From Acidobacteriota bacterium (GTDB taxonomy: Bacteria; Acidobacteriota; Polarisedimenticolia; J045), in the NCBI GenBank assembly GCA_030949985.1, contig JAUZRX010000051.1:105074-169073 (forward strand): 64,000 nucleotides of DNA, given 5' to 3'. The notes under the pieces were generated by a model. It did not search any database and had not been told where the DNA came from. It was given only the letters and a program-made list of their open reading frames with translations. Of this stretch, positions 27,408 through 37,900 are shown piece by piece (the stretch's first letter is position 1; the number at the start of each line of letters is the position of its first letter). The translations under genes and the position numbers were made by a program.

Positions 27408-28247
27408 TCACTCGGCGGGGGGGGCGCCCGTGTCGCCGTGGAGCGCGTCGAACTGGGCGCGGCGGCGCTCCTCTTCGCTCAACCCCCGGGCAAATCCCCA
27501 GAGCGCGCCCTTCCAGGATCCGTAGAGGGGATTGGGCAGCACGAACCACCGATGGCCCCAGAGCTGGGCGTGTTCGGCCACCCGTTCGCGGCGCCGGGCC
27601 GTGTCGACACCCGCATCGGTGACGTTGGGGAGGAAATCGCCCAGGTCGTCGCCGATCAACAGCACGATGTGGTGCGTGCGGGCGACCTGGGCCCGGCGGC
27701 TCGCCTTGTCCCGTCCCCATTCGGGCTTTTCCTCCCGCATCAGCAGGCCGTCCGGCTCGTCGAGCACCGGGATGCCCAGGCGCTCGAGGTTGCGACGGGT
27801 GGCCTCTTCCTGGTCGGCCCGCCGGTTGGTGATGAAAAAGGTCGTCACGCCCGCGTCGCGGCAATGAGCGAGGAAGCCGATGGCGCCGGGCAGGGGTTCG
27901 GCCCGCGCGGCGTCGACCCAGCGGTTCCACAGTGCCGGGTCGAAGGGGGCGCCGCTCTTCAGCAGCGCCGCTTCGAACGGGGCGTTGTCGAGGACGGTTT
28001 CGTCCACGTCGAGCACCACCGCAGGAGGGCGTGCGTCCCCGGCCGGGCGATGCTCCCCGAGAGCGACGTCGAGCGCCCGGGTGGCCGACGTATAGATCCC
28101 TCTCACGAGGGCTTCCCGTTCCGCCGAGAGTTGAGTCCAGCTCACCGCGTCCAGGGCGGGGTGAGACGGCGTCGGCGGGGGTGCCGGCCCGCAGGCGGCG
28201 GCGGTCAGCAGCAGCGCCGCCGGCACGAGCGACTTCGCGCTAGCCAT
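27408..28247 (-). CDS. HAD-family acid phosphatase lipoprotein, e(P4)-like
   Basis: Protein of 279 residues resembling the class C acid phosphatase / lipoprotein e(P4) family. A lipoprotein signal ends in LTAAAC (Cys about residue 19). The HAD catalytic motif is [12 protein letters not shown] (about residues 80-91). [22 protein letters not shown] is the second motif, and GDDLGDF the third. [12 protein letters not shown] lies between. It would release phosphate from nucleotides outside the inner membrane. ATG 28247 overlaps the end of the fumarase gene by eight bases. Confidence 0.87.
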   Translation of the reverse strand: MASAKSLVPAALLLTAAACGPAPPPTPSHPALDAVSWTQLSAEREALVRGIYTSATRALDVALGEHRPAGDARPPAVVLDVDETVLDNAPFEAALLKSGAPFDPALWNRWVDAARAEPLPGAIGFLAHCRDAGVTTFFITNRRADQEEATRRNLERLGIPVLDEPDGLLMREEKPEWGRDKASRRAQVARTHHIVLLIGDDLGDFLPNVTDAGVDTARRRERVAEHAQLWGHRWFVLPNPLYGSWKGALWGFARGLSEEERRRAQFDALHGDTGAPPAE

Positions 28248-29868
28248 CGAGAGCGGGGAGCTGCGCGAAGAAGTCGTGGCCCTTGTCGTCGACCAGGATG
28301 AAGGCCGGGAAATCTTCCACTTCGATCTTCCACACCGCTTCCATCCCCAGCTCTTCGAAGTCGATGCATTCGACCTTGCGGATGTTTTCCCGGGCCAGCA
28401 GGGCCGCCGGTCCCCCGATCGAACCAAGGTAGAAACCGCCGTGCTTGCGGCAGGCCTCGGTCACCTGCCGCGAGCGGTTCCCCTTGGCGATCATGATCAT
28501 CGAACCTCCATGGGACTGGAAAAGGTCCACGTAGGGGTCCATCCGGCCCGCGGTGGTCGGGCCGAAGGAGCCCGAAGGCAGGCCCGCGGGAGTCTTGGCC
28601 GGGCCCGCGTAGTAGACGGGATGTCGTTTGAAATATTCAGGCAGGTCTTCGCCCCGTTCGAGGCGCTGCTTGAGCCGGGCATGAGCGATGTCCCGGGCCA
28701 CGATCAGGGTGCCGGTCAGCAACAGGGCGGTGGCCACCGGGTACTGGGAGAGTTCCGCGAGGATCTCCTTCATTTCCCGGTTCAGATCGATGCGCACGGC
28801 CCGGTGTCCATCGACCCGGCCCCGGTATTTTTCGGGGATCAGGCGCTCGGGTCGGGTCTCGAGCTGCTCGATCCACAGCCCCTTTTCATCGATGCGGGCC
28901 TTGATGTTGCGATCCGCCGAGCACGACACCCCCATGCCCACCGGGCAGGAAGCGCCGTGGCGGGGGAGGCGAACGACCCGCACGTCGAGGGCGAAGTACC
29001 GGCCTCCGAACTGGGCGCCGATGCCGCAGGCCCGGGCGGCCTCGAGCAGCTTGGCCTCCAGCTCGAGGTCGCGGAAGGCGCGGCCGTGTTCGTTGCCGGA
29101 GGTGGGCAGGGCGTCGAGGGCCTTGGCGCTGGCCAGCTTGACCGTCTTGAGATTGGCCTCCGCCGAGGTGCCGCCGATGACGAAGGCCAGGTGATACGGA
29201 GGGCAGGCCGCCGTGCCGAGGGTACGCATCTTTTCGGAGAGGAAGCGCAGCAGGCTTTCGGGATCGAGCAGCGCCTTGGTCTCCTGGTAGAGGTAGGTCT
29301 TGTTGGCCGAGCCCCCGCCCTTGGCCAGGAAGAGGAACTCGTACTTCTCGCCGGCGGTGGCGTAGATGTCGATCTGGGCCGGCAGGTTGGTGCCCGAGTT
29401 CTTCTCTTCGTACATCGTCAGGGGAATCGTCTGGGAGTAGCGCAGGTTCTCCCGGGTGTAGGTCTCGTACACTCCCCGGGAGAGGTACTCGGCGTCGTTG
29501 GCTCCGGTCCAGACCTGCTGGCCCTTTTTGGCCACGATGGTGGCCGTGCCCGTGTCCTGGCACAGGGGCAAGACTCCCCCGGCCGACACGGCCGCGTTTT
29601 CGAGCAGGGCCAGGGCCACGCCCCGGTCGTTGGGGCTCGCCTGGGGATCGTCGAGGATCGCCGCCACCGCCTCGAGGTGCCGGGGGCGCAGCATGAAGGC
29701 CACGTCGCGGAAGGCCTGGCGGGCGAGCCGGGTCAGGGCTTCGGGTTCGACGATGAGGATCTTCCGGCCCGCGAACTCTCCGGTGGAAACGAATTCGTCG
29801 GTCAACAGGCGGTACGGGGTGTCGTCTCCGGCCAGTGGGAAGGGCTCCTGGTAGACGAAGTCGGGCAT
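28240..29868 (-). CDS. Fumarate hydratase class I (iron-sulfur)
   Basis: Single-chain class I fumarase, 542 residues with alpha and beta halves fused, interconverting fumarate and malate. The three cluster-ligand cysteines are in [26 protein letters not shown] and [39 protein letters not shown] lies in the beta half. The ATG at 29868, with GGAGTC upstream, is preferred over the TTG two codons earlier. An oxygen-labile [4Fe-4S] enzyme is expected. The 202 bases between this gene and divergent aroC should contain both promoters. Confidence 0.95.
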   Translation of the reverse strand: MPDFVYQEPFPLAGDDTPYRLLTDEFVSTGEFAGRKILIVEPEALTRLARQAFRDVAFMLRPRHLEAVAAILDDPQASPNDRGVALALLENAAVSAGGVLPLCQDTGTATIVAKKGQQVWTGANDAEYLSRGVYETYTRENLRYSQTIPLTMYEEKNSGTNLPAQIDIYATAGEKYEFLFLAKGGGSANKTYLYQETKALLDPESLLRFLSEKMRTLGTAACPPYHLAFVIGGTSAEANLKTVKLASAKALDALPTSGNEHGRAFRDLELEAKLLEAARACGIGAQFGGRYFALDVRVVRLPRHGASCPVGMGVSCSADRNIKARIDEKGLWIEQLETRPERLIPEKYRGRVDGHRAVRIDLNREMKEILAELSQYPVATALLLTGTLIVARDIAHARLKQRLERGEDLPEYFKRHPVYYAGPAKTPAGLPSGSFGPTTAGRMDPYVDLFQSHGGSMIMIAKGNRSRQVTEACRKHGGFYLGSIGGPAALLARENIRKVECIDFEELGMEAVWKIEVEDFPAFILVDDKGHDFFAQLPALDG

Positions 29869-30070
29869 TGACAAGACTCCTCATCGGGACCGATCCCTAG
29901 GGGAAGGGATCGCGACGGGTGCGGGCGCGGGGTGGGAGGCCGCCCGGGTGGCGAAGGCCGATTCTATACCTCCCGGGCCCGGTCCCGCATTGCGGAGGCT
30001 GCACCCGTGGCGATCGATGCGTTAGGCTGGCGGTGACCGAGAGCGGATCCGCGATGGAGAAGGCGAGGCG

Positions 30071-31216
30071 ATGGGCGGACTACGATACGTCACGGCGGGC
30101 GAATCCCACGGACCGCTGCTGGTGGGTGTTCTCGAGGGCTTGCCCGCGGGGCTGGAACTGGCCGAAAAGCATCTGCAGCCCCGTTTGCGTCGGCGCCAGG
30201 GAGGTTACGGGCGGGGCAAGAGAATGAGCCTGGAGACCGACCGGGCGCAGATCGTCGGCGGCGTCTGGAAAGGGCGCACCACCGGCGCGCCCCTGGCCCT
30301 GCTGATCACCAACCGGTCCAACCGTCAGGGTCGTACCCAGCGCCGCAAGACCACTCCGCGGCCCGGGCATGCCGACCTGGCGGGGGTGCTCAAGTACGGC
30401 TTCGACGACATCAATCCCGTGATCGAACGGTCCAGCGCCCGGGAGACGGCCATGCGTACCGCCCTGGGCGCGGCAGCCTGTCACCTGCTCGAGGTGCTCG
30501 GCGTGTCCATCACCGCCCATGTGATCGCCCTGGGCGAGGTGGAGGCGCCGCCGCTGCCCGAGGACTGGGGACCGGAGCGCATCGCCCGGGCGCGCTCGCG
30601 CTCGCCGGTGGGCTGCTGCCACGCCCCGACGGGTCGGCGCATGGTCGAATGCATCGACCAGGCCCGCGAGCGGGGCGAGAGTCTGGGAGGCCGGGTGGAG
30701 GTGATCGCCTGGGGGCTGCCCCCGGGGTTGGGAGCCTACAGCCAGTGGGATCGCCGCCTGGACGGGCGGCTGGCCCAGGGGCTGATGGCAATCCAGTCGG
30801 TCAAGGGCGTGGAGATCGGCCAGGCCCGCGAGGCCAGCCGGGCCTTCGGCCGTCAGGCCCAGGACGTGATCGTCCGTCGGGGCGAGGGGCTCGGACGGGT
30901 CACCAACCGGGCGGGGGGCCTCGAGGGTGGTGTGAGCAACGGCGAGCCGGTGGTGGTCCGGCTGACTCTCAAGCCGATCCCCACTCAGCGCCGGGCCCTG
31001 TCCACGGTGGACCTGGACTCGGGGAAGGTGGTGGAGGGACGCTACGTGCGCAGCGACGTGGCCGTGCTTCCGGCCGCCGGAGTGGTGGCCGAGGCGGTGA
31101 TGGGGCTGGTCCTGGCCGATGCCCTGCTCGAGAAATTCGGCGGCGAGTGCATGGACGACCTGCAGGCGGCGCTGGCGGCCTACCGGCGGCGGCTGCCCCG
31201 CTGGAAGGACCGATGA
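30071..31216 (+). CDS. aroC: Chorismate synthase
   Basis: Last step to chorismate, flavin-dependent; 381 residues. Signatures are YVTAGESHGPLLVGVLEGLPAG, RRKTTPRPGHADLAG, IERSSARETAMRTALGA and GRQAQDVIVRRGEG. It is of normal length for the bacterial enzyme. It opens the second aromatic operon; its stop overlaps the aroK-aroB start (ATGA). In this lineage the NADPH:flavin supply is not evident from the window. Confidence 0.95.
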   Translation: MGGLRYVTAGESHGPLLVGVLEGLPAGLELAEKHLQPRLRRRQGGYGRGKRMSLETDRAQIVGGVWKGRTTGAPLALLITNRSNRQGRTQRRKTTPRPGHADLAGVLKYGFDDINPVIERSSARETAMRTALGAAACHLLEVLGVSITAHVIALGEVEAPPLPEDWGPERIARARSRSPVGCCHAPTGRRMVECIDQARERGESLGGRVEVIAWGLPPGLGAYSQWDRRLDGRLAQGLMAIQSVKGVEIGQAREASRAFGRQAQDVIVRRGEGLGRVTNRAGGLEGGVSNGEPVVVRLTLKPIPTQRRALSTVDLDSGKVVEGRYVRSDVAVLPAAGVVAEAVMGLVLADALLEKFGGECMDDLQAALAAYRRRLPRWKDR

Positions 31217-32802
31217 GCCGGATACCGCGACCCCTGGTGCTGGCCGGGCCGATGGGGGCGGGCAAGAGCACCGTCGGGCGGATCCTCGCTGGCTGGCTCG
31301 GCGTGGCGTGGGCCGATCTCGACGCCGAGATCTGCCGCCGGGAGGGTGCCGACGTGCCGACTCTCTTCGCCCGGGGCGAGGCGGTCTTTCGCCGGGCCGA
31401 GAGCCGGGCCGCCCGCGCCTGGCTGGCGGAGAACGCCGCGTCGGGGGGCGTGCTGGCCCTGGGGGGCGGCACCCTGGAAGATCCGGCGACCGCCGACGCC
31501 CTCGAGCAGGTGGCGACCCTCGTCCATCTCGACGCCGACGTGGAAACCCTGCTGGCCCGCTTGACCCCGGAGGAGCTTCGCGCCCGGCCCCTGTTGGCCG
31601 ACGCCGCCGATCCGCGCGCGCGCCTCGACCCGTTGCTCCGGCGCCGGGCACCGGGCTACGGGCGCGCCGCCCTGCGTATCGATACCACGGGCATGGTTCC
31701 CGCGGATGTGGCCCTGGACCTGTTGCGCGCCCTCTACGATCCCTCCGAAGGACCCTGGAGCCTGACGCCGCGGGAGGCGGGACCGGGGGTCTGGATCGGC
31801 CGCGGTCTGTGCCGGGTCGCGGCGCCTTCCGGCGCGGTGCTGCTGGTCGACGCGGATCTGCCGGCCGGCCATCGGCGCGCTCTTTCGCGGCTCGAAGCCG
31901 CCGCGGGGGGGACGGTGCTGCGGATCTCCCGACGGGGCGGCGAGGGATGCAAGACTCCCCAGGGTCTGCTCGAGGCCTGGCGCGAGTTGCACCGGGCGGG
32001 AGTGGACAAGGATCGCCCCTTCTGGGTCGTCGGGGGCGGCACGATCAGCGATCTCGGCGGCCTGGTGGCCCACACCTACAAGCGGGGCCTGGAACTGCAC
32101 CTGTTTCCCACGACCCTGCTGGCTCAGCTCGACGCGGCCCTGGGAGGCAAGAACGGCATCAACCTCGAGGGAACGAAGAACGCGGTGGGTACGATTCGCC
32201 TGCCCGCGTCGGTCCAGATCGATCCCCTCTACCTGCTCTCCCTGCCCGTGGACCAGCTTCGGGAAGGTCTGGCGGAGGCGGTGAAGAGCGCCCTGATCGG
32301 CGATCCGCGGCTGTTGACCCTGCTCGAGGACCGGGCGGAAGCCCTCCTCTGCGGCCGTCTCGACTGGCTCGAAGAGGTGATGGCGGCCGCCGCCGCGGTC
32401 AAGCTGGAGGTCGTCGGCCAGGACCTGCACGAAGCCGGTCGCCGCCATGTGCTCAACCTGGGCCACACCCTGGGGCATGCCCTCGAGTCCCTGGCCCGGG
32501 CGCGGGATGTCGCGTTCGGTCACGGACAGGCCGTCGCGGTGGGCCTGGTCTTTGCCGCGCGCCTGGCCGGCAAAGGAGCACTCGCTGCGCGCATCGCCGC
32601 CCTGCTCGAGGCTCTCGGCCTGCCGGCCCGGCTGCCGGAGTGGGCGCGGGGGGAGACGGAGGCCCTGGTCGCCGCGCTGGGGCAGGACAAGAAACGACGG
32701 GGTGGTGAAAACCTGTGGATCCTCCCCGAGGCGGTCGGGGAGGTGCGCCGTGCGGTGGTCGATGGAGAGACCGTCCGGGCGGCGCTGGGAGACTGGAGAT
32801 GA
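31213..32802 (+). CDS. aroKB: Bifunctional shikimate kinase / 3-dehydroquinate synthase
   Basis: Fusion of 529 residues. The kinase domain (about 1-175) has the P-loop GPMGAGKSTVGR, DLDAEICRREG, AVFRRAESRA, the loop ALGGGT and RPLLAD. The synthase domain (about 180-529) has GGGTISDLGG for NAD, LDAALGGKNGINLEGTKN, and the metal ligands in GLAEAVKSALIGD, NLGHTLGHALE and FGHGQAVAVGL. Both active sites look complete. A kinase-first fusion is known, for example in Thermotoga. It is coupled by ATGA overlaps to aroC and aroQ. Confidence 0.94.
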   Translation: MSRIPRPLVLAGPMGAGKSTVGRILAGWLGVAWADLDAEICRREGADVPTLFARGEAVFRRAESRAARAWLAENAASGGVLALGGGTLEDPATADALEQVATLVHLDADVETLLARLTPEELRARPLLADAADPRARLDPLLRRRAPGYGRAALRIDTTGMVPADVALDLLRALYDPSEGPWSLTPREAGPGVWIGRGLCRVAAPSGAVLLVDADLPAGHRRALSRLEAAAGGTVLRISRRGGEGCKTPQGLLEAWRELHRAGVDKDRPFWVVGGGTISDLGGLVAHTYKRGLELHLFPTTLLAQLDAALGGKNGINLEGTKNAVGTIRLPASVQIDPLYLLSLPVDQLREGLAEAVKSALIGDPRLLTLLEDRAEALLCGRLDWLEEVMAAAAAVKLEVVGQDLHEAGRRHVLNLGHTLGHALESLARARDVAFGHGQAVAVGLVFAARLAGKGALAARIAALLEALGLPARLPEWARGETEALVAALGQDKKRRGGENLWILPEAVGEVRRAVVDGETVRAALGDWR

Positions 32803-33254
32803 ACGAGATCCTCCTGCTTCACGGCCCGAATCTCAACGCTCTCGGCCGGCGTGATCCGGGGATCTATCCGCGCATCACCCTCGCCGAGCTGGAGCAGCAG
32901 GTCACCGCATGGGCCGCCGAGCGCGGCTGGCGACTGAGGGCCTTCCAGTCGAATTGCGAGGGAGCGTTGATCGATGAACTGCAACGCGCCGTGGCGTGGG
33001 CTGTCGGCGCGCTGGTCAACCTGGGAGCCCTGACCCACACCAGCTACGCCCTGCACGACGCCTTGCTCGATTTTCAGCGTCCGGTCATCGAGGTGCATCT
33101 TTCCCGCATCAGTCAGCGGGAACCCTGGCGTCGGGTGAGCGTGATCCGCCCGGTATGCCGCGGCTACGTAGAGGGCCGGGGGGTGGACGGCTACCGTCGG
33201 GCCCTCGAGATGCTGGCCGTCGCGGTGAACGAAGAAAGTGAGGCGGGCCGATGA
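32799..33254 (+). CDS. aroQ: 3-dehydroquinate dehydratase, type II
   Basis: Dodecameric-type dehydratase of 151 residues. LLLHGPNLNALGRRDPGIY has the usual N-terminal block with the catalytic Tyr (near residue 23). FQSNCEGALIDELQRA, NLGALTHTSYALHDAL and EVHLSRISQREPWR, with the catalytic His, follow. With AroF, AroB, AroE, AroK, AroA and AroC this completes the seven-step pathway inside the window. It overlaps genes on both sides by four bases. Confidence 0.94.
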   Translation: MNEILLLHGPNLNALGRRDPGIYPRITLAELEQQVTAWAAERGWRLRAFQSNCEGALIDELQRAVAWAVGALVNLGALTHTSYALHDALLDFQRPVIEVHLSRISQREPWRRVSVIRPVCRGYVEGRGVDGYRRALEMLAVAVNEESEAGR

Positions 33255-33892
33255 TCCTCTTCGGCAAGACACGGCGGCTCGAGATGCGGGTGGACGAGTT
33301 CTTCGATGCGGTCAGCGAGGGCGCGCTGATCTTCGCCAGGGGTGTCGGACACTACCTGGCCGGTGAGGAGCAGGCCTTCGCCGCCGATCTCGAGGCGGTG
33401 CGCGGGGCCGAGCAGCGGGCCGACGTGCTGCGCCGGGAGGTGGAGAACCAGCTCTATTCCCATGCGCTGATTCCCGATCAGCGGGGCGACGTGCTGGGTC
33501 TGCTCGAATCCTCCGACGACGTGATCGACGAGGCCTACTCGGCCCTGGCCCACCTGGACGTGGAGCGCCCCCGGATCGACGATGCCGAGCGTGCGGATTT
33601 CACCGAGCTGGCCCGGGCCGGGGCGGCCAGCGTGGAAGCCCTGGTCCTTGCCGCCCGGGCCTTCTTCCGCGACGTGGGGGCGGTCAAGGATCACCTGCAC
33701 AAGGTGTACTTCTACGAGAAGGAATCGGACCAGATCTCTCTCCGGCTGCGCCGGCGGATTTTCGCCTCGAGCCTGGAGTTGGCCGTCAAACTGCACCTGG
33801 CGGGTTTCGTCGAGCGGCTGGCGCGGGTTTCCGACCGGGCGGAGTCGGTGGCCGATCGCATCGCGATCTATGCCGTCAAGCGGAGCGTCTGA
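33251..33892 (+). CDS. DUF47/PhoU-like phosphate transport regulator
   Basis: All-helical protein of 213 residues of the DUF47 (PhoU-like) family that usually accompanies PiT transporters. Family features are LFGKTRRLEMRVDEFFDAV, AEQRADVLRREVENQLYSH, DVLGLLESSDDVIDEA and ARVSDRAESVADRIAIYAVK, with repeated E/D-xxx-D patterns that bind metal in PhoU folds. It is coupled to aroQ by ATGA. The PiT gene follows after four bases, so regulator and transporter act together. Confidence 0.9.
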   Translation: MILFGKTRRLEMRVDEFFDAVSEGALIFARGVGHYLAGEEQAFAADLEAVRGAEQRADVLRREVENQLYSHALIPDQRGDVLGLLESSDDVIDEAYSALAHLDVERPRIDDAERADFTELARAGAASVEALVLAARAFFRDVGAVKDHLHKVYFYEKESDQISLRLRRRIFASSLELAVKLHLAGFVERLARVSDRAESVADRIAIYAVKRSV

Positions 33893-33896
33893 GGCG

Positions 33897-34931
33897 GTGT
33901 CCGTCCTCTTTTTTCTTTCGAGCGGTCTCTTCCTCGGCTGGTCGCTGGGGGCCAACGACGCGGCCAATGTCTTCGGTACGGCGGTGGGGGCGCGAATGAT
34001 CCGCTTCCGTACCGCGGCGCTGATCTGCGGTGTTTTCGTCGTGATCGGGGCCACGGTGGGAGGCGCGGGGGCCACGGGCACCCTGGGCGCCCTGGGTGCG
34101 GTGGACGCCCTGTCCGGGGCCTTCCTGGTAGCGCTGGCCGCGGCGGTCACCGTGTTCTGGATGTCCCGGCTCTCCCTGCCCGTTTCCACCTCCCAGGCCA
34201 TCGTCGGGGCGATCGTCGGCTGGAACCTCTTCGCCGGCGAGCCGACGGATACGGCCGTGCTGGTGAAGATCGTTCTGACCTGGTTTGCCTGTCCGTTGCT
34301 GGCGGCGGCCGTCGCGGTGGTGCTCTACCTGGCGCTGCGCTCGCTCTTCGGGGTGCTCGGGCTGCATCTGTTCCGGATCGACCTGCTGACTCGTGTCGGC
34401 CTGGTGATCGTCGGCGCTTTCGGGGCCTACAGCCTGGGGGCCAACAACATCGCCAACGTGATGGGTGTCTTCGTCGAATCCGTCGACCTGCCCGTCTTGC
34501 GGGTGGTCGGCCTGGAAATCGGCGGCGCGCGGCAGCTCTTCTTCCTCGGATCGCTGGCCATCGCCGTGGGGGTCGCCACCTACTCGCGCCGGGTGATGGA
34601 GACCGTCGGCAGCGGCCTGCTGGCCCTCAACCCCCAGGCGGCGCTGGTGGCGGTGCTGGCCAACGCCCTGGTGCTCTTCGTGTTTTCTTCCCAGGGCCTG
34701 GAGAGCTGGCTGGTCGGTCACGGTCTGCCCGCCTTGCCCCTGGTGCCCGTGTCGAGCACCCAGGCGGTGGTGGGGGCGGTGCTCGGCATCGGGCTGCTGC
34801 GCGGCGGTCACGGCATTCGCTACCGCCTGCTCGGAGGTATCGGCGCGGGCTGGGTCCTGACTCCCGTGGCGGCGGGAGGGCTCGCTTTCGGCATGCTCTT
34901 CGTGTTCCAGAACCTCCTGGCTGTCGGCTGA
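33897..34931 (+). CDS. PiT family inorganic phosphate transporter
   Basis: Phosphate permease, 344 residues from the GTG at 33897. It has the duplicated PiT signatures WSLGANDAANVFGTAVGARM and SLGANNIANVMG, each followed by a Ser-Thr-Gln block (VSTSQAIVGAIVG and VSSTQAVVGAVLG). About ten helices are present. The earlier open frame upstream overlaps the DUF47 gene and is a shadow. It probably takes up phosphate with a cation; phosphate supply has no direct tie to aromatic synthesis. Confidence 0.93.
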   Translation: MSVLFFLSSGLFLGWSLGANDAANVFGTAVGARMIRFRTAALICGVFVVIGATVGGAGATGTLGALGAVDALSGAFLVALAAAVTVFWMSRLSLPVSTSQAIVGAIVGWNLFAGEPTDTAVLVKIVLTWFACPLLAAAVAVVLYLALRSLFGVLGLHLFRIDLLTRVGLVIVGAFGAYSLGANNIANVMGVFVESVDLPVLRVVGLEIGGARQLFFLGSLAIAVGVATYSRRVMETVGSGLLALNPQAALVAVLANALVLFVFSSQGLESWLVGHGLPALPLVPVSSTQAVVGAVLGIGLLRGGHGIRYRLLGGIGAGWVLTPVAAGGLAFGMLFVFQNLLAVG

Positions 34932-34984
34932 CCGGCGGCTCGACCGGCGGGGAGGATCCACACGGATCCGCGACGCCGGGGCTT

Positions 34985-37900
34985 TCACGCCGGTCGTTTT
35001 CCGCAGCCGCCCCCGCCGGGGGTTTCGAGGATCAACAGGTCGCCGGGCTCGACCGTGCGGGCCGCAGCCGGGGGCAAGGTTTCCAAGCGGCCGTCCGCCC
35101 GCAGCAGGCGCAGGCGGCCCGGCTGGCCGTCGCCGCCGCCGTCCAGGCCAGGGGGGGCGCCGAGGCGGTGTTCGCCGAGGACCGAGAGCTCCTGGCGGGC
35201 CAGGAAGCGCAGTTCCCGCACCATGCCGTCCCCTCCCCGCCACCGGCCGCCGCCTCCCGATCCGCGACGCAGGGCCATCCGCTCGACGCGCACCGGAAAA
35301 CGCTGCTCGAGGATTTCCAGGTCGGTCAGCCGGGTGTTGGTCATGTGGGTGTGTACCGCGTGGGCGCCGTCGAAGCCGGGGCCGGCGCCCGCGCCGCCGC
35401 CGAGAGTCTCGTAGTAGCTGCGCCGGTCGTCGCCGAACAGCAGGTTGTTCATCGTGCCCTGGCTGGAGGCGGCCAGGCCCAGGGCCCGCAGCAGGCCGCA
35501 GGCCAGGCGCTGGCTGATTTCCACGTTGCCTCCCACCACGGCGGGGCAGGATCGGGGGTCGTCGGGGAAGGGCGGGTCGAGACGGCCGGTTTCGAGGACG
35601 ATCTCCGCCACCCCGAGCAGACCTTCGTTGAGAGGCAGGTCCTCGGCGAGCAGCACGCGCAGCGTGTAGAGCACCACGCTGTTGACGATGGCTGGAGTGG
35701 CATTGAGGTTGCCCCGGTCGACGCCTCCGGCGCCGCGGAAGTCCACCCGCAGGCGGTGGCCGTCCCACGCGATGGCGATCGGCAGCCGTGAGCCGTCGTC
35801 GAGGATCTCCACGGTGCGGGCCGAGAACGGGCCGCGCTGGGCCAGCTTCTGTCGGACCCGCCGTTCGACCCGCTCGCGGAGTTCCCGGCACAGGTCTTCG
35901 AAGCCCCGGGGGCCCCGCTGGGCGAGGACCGCCTCGATGGCGCGGACCCCGGCCAGGTTGGCGGCCAGGGCCGCCCGCAGGTCGGCCAGGTTGTCCTCGA
36001 CGGCCCGGCTGGGCCAGGGGCCGGCGGCCAGGATCCGGCGTACCGTCTCCCAGGCGGTCCGCCCGCCACGCATCAGCAACACGGGCGGCAGGACGACGCC
36101 CTCCTCGGCCAGGTGGCGGGAGTCGGGGGGCATGGAGCCCGGCCGCCGGCCGCCGATCTCGGCGTGGTGGGCCCGGCTGGCGACCAGGGCCGCCAGTTTC
36201 CGGCCGCGGGCGAACACCGGCGAGATCAAGGTCAGGTCGGGAAGGTGGGAGCCACCGAAGGCCGGGTGATTGGTCAACACCGTGTCGCCCGGCTGGAGAG
36301 CGACGGCCGCCATCACCGCTCGGGCGCAAAGGCCCAGGCTGCCCAGGTGCACCGGGATATGGGGTGCGTTGACCAGCAGCCGGCCCTCGGCATCGAGGAC
36401 CGCGCAGGAGTAGTCGAGGCGCTGTCGGATGTTGGGCGACACCGCCGTGCGGCGCAGGGATTCGCCCATCTCCTCGGCCACGCGCCCGATGGCGCGGGCG
36501 AAGAGTTCGATCTCCACGGCCCGGGGCCGGGCGCCGCTCGGGCCGGCGGCCCCGGCCGTCCATGTCCCCAGCAGGTGGCCGGCGGGGGAGACCGCCAGGC
36601 TCCAGCCTCCCGGCAGGACGGTGGTGCTGTGGGCCTCGACGATCAGCGCCGGGCCGTCGATGGACCGGCCGACGGCCAGGGAGCGCCGGTCGAAGAGTGG
36701 AACCTCGCGCCAGGCGCCGTCCAGGCGGCAGCGCTGATGGGCCGGGGGTGCCGGGCTCGCCTCCGCCGTCGCCGGGTCGGCGGCGAAGGCGTCGGTGGAG
36801 GCGGTCTGCTCGGCCATCACCACCCGCAAGAAGACCCATTCCGCCTCCCGCTCACCGGGGAGGTGGCCGAAGACGGCGCGGTAGCGCTGGTGGAAGATCG
36901 TGCGGGGGTCGCCGCCCGGCGGTACATCCACCGTCAGCGTGGCTTCCTGTCCCGCGAAGCGCACCCCCGCCTGGCGACGCCGGCAGACGATGCGGGCCGG
37001 GTCGGCCCCTTGGGCTTCGAGCCGACCGGCGGCCCGGCGGGCAGCCTGCTCGAAGACCCGTTCCACCCGTTCCAGGTCGCTGTCGAGGTTCTCGAGGACC
37101 TGCTGTTCGATCACCTCTTCCCGCATGGCGTCCGCCAGGCCGAGGGCCGAGAGCAGTCCGGCGTCCCGGGGTATCAGCACCCGGCGGATGCCCAGCTTGC
37201 GGGCCACTCCGAAGCCGTGCTGGGGGCCCGCGCCGCCGAAGACCACCAGGCCGTGATCGGCCGGGTCGTAGCCCTCGCGAACCGAGACGCGCCGGATGGC
37301 GTCGGCCATCTTCTCGTCGGCCAGATCGATCAATCCCTCGAGCACGGCGTCCCGGTCTTCCCGGCGGGAAGTGGCCTGCTCGAGCCGCTCCAGCAGGGCG
37401 TCGGCCCGCCGCCGGGCGTCCTCCAGGTTCACGGGAATACCGAAGCGTTCCGGGGCGAGCCGTCCGAGGAGCAGGTTGACGTCGGTGAGGGTCAGCGGGC
37501 CGCCCGCCCCGTAGCAGGCCGGACCGGGATCGGCGCCGGCGCTTTCCGGCCCGACGGTCAGGCGCAGTCCGTCGAAGCGGCAGATCGATCCGCCGCCGGC
37601 GGCGACCGTTTCGATGGCCAGCGCCGGCGCCCGCAGGCCCACGCCCCCCACGTGGTGCTCGGCGACGTATGCAAAACCCCGGTCGTGCCGGGCCACGTCG
37701 GTGCTGGTGCCACCCATGTCGAAGCTCAGCCAGGGGCCGTCACCGGTCTCGCGCCCCGCCGCGGCGGCGCCCGCCACGCCTCCTGCCGGACCCGAGAGCA
37801 GACCCTGGCAGGGACGAAACGCGGTGGCGGGCGTAAGGCTGCCGGCGCTGGTGAGCATCAGGGTCGTTCCCGTGCCCACGGCCTGCCGCAGGCGTTCGAC

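Noticed and set aside
29990..30040. TTGCGG and ATCGAT elements as an aroC promoter
   Set aside because: Spacing is 17 bases, but the -10 match is too weak to list as a feature.
34938..34974. GGATCC-ACAC-GGATCC pairing in the gap after the PiT gene as a terminator
   Set aside because: Each arm is self-complementary, the stem is only 6 bp, and no T-run follows.
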